Source: a bacterium (GTDB lineage Bacteria; Zixibacteria; MSB-5A5; GN15; FEB-12). From it: DNA of 7,645 nucleotides. The translations under genes were made by a program, and so were the position numbers. The notes beneath the pieces were generated by a model. The model was given only the letters and a program-made list of their open reading frames with translations. It was not told the origin of the DNA and did not search any database. Location of the stretch: the NCBI GenBank assembly GCA_030640905.1, contig DAOWIM010000035.1, forward strand, positions 1-7,645. The letters are read 5' to 3'. Of the stretch, positions 5,972 to 7,645 are shown one piece after another. The number at the start of each line of letters is the position of its first letter. Within the stretch, counting starts at the first letter, position 1.

Positions 5972-7645
5972 TCAGAACGCGTACAATATAGTGAAGTGCC
6001 AGCGGGTGGCAAAGTCGATTTTATCGGTCGGGATGCGGCGAGCATAGTCAAGCCTGATGGGACCGGCCGGTGATATGATTTGTACGCCGGCGCCATAGCT
6101 GTAGGCGAGGTTTTCCGGTTTGATTTCGTGGCGACGATCAAACCCGTTGCCGACATCGAAGAACACCGTTTGCCAGAGAGGAAAAGCTTTGAAGAAACCG
6201 CCCACCAAAGGCAGCACTCTGAGGACCTGGATTGTCTTCCACCGAAACTCCTGATTGAGGACGGCAATGATGCGTGCGCCTTTGGGGTCGCCATCGGGCA
6301 GTAGCGGACCGAGTGAATTTTCCCGGAAGCCACGCACCGTGTTGGCGCCTCCCAGAAAGAGCAACTCATCGGATGGAACAAACTCCGAAGCACCAAAGGC
6401 GTCGGTCCATCCTGCCTTGATCCGCGTAGCGGCGATCCATCCGGGCCAGAATATCTGGTAGCGTGACCATGATGTTTCGATCTTGAAGAAGTTTTCATCG
6501 CCGCCAAGGAAACCACCGAAGAATTCCGTCGAAAACTCAGTCACCGATCCATGAGACGGTACGAAGAGATCGTCGCGGCTATCACGCCTGACGTTCAGGT
6601 AGAGTTTGCGACGTGCCGAGTTACCTTCCTGCATCTTGATCAGCAGTACCTCATCTTCCGACACACCACTAATATCAACCGACTCATATACGAGACCGAG
6701 ATTGACGCGCAACTTGCGACCATAGCGTTTAGTAGTAGAGACCGTCACGCCCCATGATGCCTTATCGAAATCCTGTGTTGCATCTTTGATGCGTGGGTTA
6801 GCGTCGATCGACAAAGATAGCGGCATGCGAAGCCCCAGTGGCCACGGGTCGCTGAGTCTGAGTCGATATCGATTTTTCAGCAGCCGAGAATCTCGCCCAA
6901 CACTGAAAGAGTAATCAGCTGATAGTTCAAGCCGCCGTGATCGCAGAAAATTCCGTTTACCAAATGCAGTAAAGAACTCCCATTCCAGATCGCGTTCCTT
7001 AGATTGGAGAGCACCGGTTTCAAAAGAAACATAAAGCGGTTTGCGCTCCCGTACATTCAGAATGAAGTCTGGTTGATACCGGTTCGCTGTTGAATCCGCC
7101 TGGTTTAACTGGAAGGTGATAAAGTAACCCGACTCAAGCAGGCGTCTCTGCGACTCAAGGATATCTTCGCGTCTGTAGATCGAACCTTTCTTGATTTTCA
7201 GTTCCCGGCTGGCCGTATATGTCGGGAAATGGCGCGTACCCGAAATGTCAACATCACCATAGTGCACCAGCGAATCGGCATTGACAACAAATCCAACCGG
7301 TGCAACCGGTCGACCAACTGCGGTGTCGATATGAGGGATCACCGTCGCATACGGGTAGCCCGAGTTCGCGAGGACGGTCTTTATCTCGAAACTGACCGCC
7401 CGCACTTCGAAGTAGTTTATTGGTTCGCCTTCTTTCATATGAACAAGCGTCTTGTTCAGGTGAAATTCGAGCGTTGGGGCATAATCGCCGGTGACCGTTT
7501 TCTTGCCATACACAAACCGTGTCCCCTCACTGATCCGGACATCAATCAGCGCCGTTGAGCCTTTGCCGAGCCTTGCAAATGATTCTTGCACCTGAACGCC
7601 GAGGAAACCTTCCAGCAAATACATGTACTTGATCTCAAGAGTATC
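5972..7645 (-). CDS. Omp85-superfamily outer membrane protein (BamA/TamA-like), 5' end outside window
   Basis: The frame is still open at the right edge: seven codons precede the first internal Met at 7624, so that Met is not a justified start. Counting from that Met, residues about 1-115 hold POTRA-like periplasmic units (for example GYPYATVIP at 89-97). About 118-193 form the last POTRA domain (YGDVDISGTRHFP, then SQRRLLESGYF), and the rest is a 16-strand-type barrel. Diagnostic barrel motifs are RRDSRDDLFVPSHGS (346-360), GGANTVRGF (425-433, the VRGF loop-6 motif) and SPAGPIRLDYARRI (518-531). The chain ends FTILYAF, with the terminal Phe used for barrel insertion. Omp85 proteins insert or translocate proteins and lipids at the outer membrane. 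The visible part (557 residues) is too short to tell BamA from TamA, but the compact barrel and the AsmA-like gene downstream make a TamA-like role a fair guess. The TGA stop is at 5972-5974. Confidence 0.92.
   Translation of the reverse strand, partial: DTLEIKYMYLLEGFLGVQVQESFARLGKGSTALIDVRISEGTRFVYGKKTVTGDYAPTLEFHLNKTLVHMKEGEPINYFEVRAVSFEIKTVLANSGYPYATVIPHIDTAVGRPVAPVGFVVNADSLVHYGDVDISGTRHFPTYTASRELKIKKGSIYRREDILESQRRLLESGYFITFQLNQADSTANRYQPDFILNVRERKPLYVSFETGALQSKERDLEWEFFTAFGKRNFLRSRRLELSADYSFSVGRDSRLLKNRYRLRLSDPWPLGLRMPLSLSIDANPRIKDATQDFDKASWGVTVSTTKRYGRKLRVNLGLVYESVDISGVSEDEVLLIKMQEGNSARRKLYLNVRRDSRDDLFVPSHGSVTEFSTEFFGGFLGGDENFFKIETSWSRYQIFWPGWIAATRIKAGWTDAFGASEFVPSDELLFLGGANTVRGFRENSLGPLLPDGDPKGARIIAVLNQEFRWKTIQVLRVLPLVGGFFKAFPLWQTVFFDVGNGFDRRHEIKPENLAYSYGAGVQIISPAGPIRLDYARRIPTDKIDFATRWHFTILYAF

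Noticed and set aside
5060..6073. A long plus-strand reading frame of 337 codons
   Set aside because: It lies almost entirely antisense to the cysteine desulfurase, whose catalytic motifs are intact, and its translation shows no recognisable domain. It is a codon-bias shadow.
1..7645. Mobile element, CRISPR array, tRNA or rRNA
   Set aside because: No transposase, terminal repeats, regularly spaced repeats, tRNA cloverleaf or rRNA-like sequence was seen on either strand.

Overview
This is a minus-strand gene cluster from a Gram-negative bacterium. All six real genes read right to left, and base composition is balanced (about half G+C). The diderm envelope is shown by an Omp85-type outer-membrane barrel protein at the right edge, whose chain ends in the phenylalanine typical of outer-membrane proteins, and by an AsmA-like membrane-anchored protein at the left edge. 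The lineage cannot be read with certainty. The MnmA type (CxxC active site) and the gene mix would fit an uncultured FCB-group or Zixibacteria-like lineage, but that is a low-confidence inference.

Layout in transcription order (right to left): (1) the 3' part of an Omp85/TamA-like gene (7645-5972, 5' end outside the window); (2) a cysteine desulfurase, iscS/nifS type (5932-4760); (3) mnmA, the tRNA 2-thiouridylase (4748-3663), only 11 nt behind the desulfurase; (4) a pentapeptide-repeat membrane protein with an N-terminal Cys/His cluster and a C-terminal two-helix pore-like module (3560-2430), preceded by a 102-nt gap with small leader reading frames; (5) a UPF0173 metallo-beta-lactamase-fold hydrolase (2354-1677), with a promoter-like TTGACA element and a strong ribosome binding site, closed by a UUCG-tetraloop terminator; (6) an AsmA-family protein (1551 to beyond position 1), whose upstream region carries two copies of a GTCTnAGAC palindrome around a candidate promoter.

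Functionally, the desulfurase and MnmA form a sulfur-relay pair: one makes a protein persulfide from cysteine, the other places that sulfur on U34 of tRNA. The two edge genes belong to outer-membrane biogenesis or lipid-transport families. The pentapeptide/pore protein is the least understood gene. Its filter-like segment (TFGRGE) resembles a K+-channel filter (TVGYGD) in which the central tyrosine is arginine. No mobile element, CRISPR array, tRNA or rRNA is visible. Most of the window is conserved housekeeping sequence, and no gap without a gene exceeds about 125 bases.
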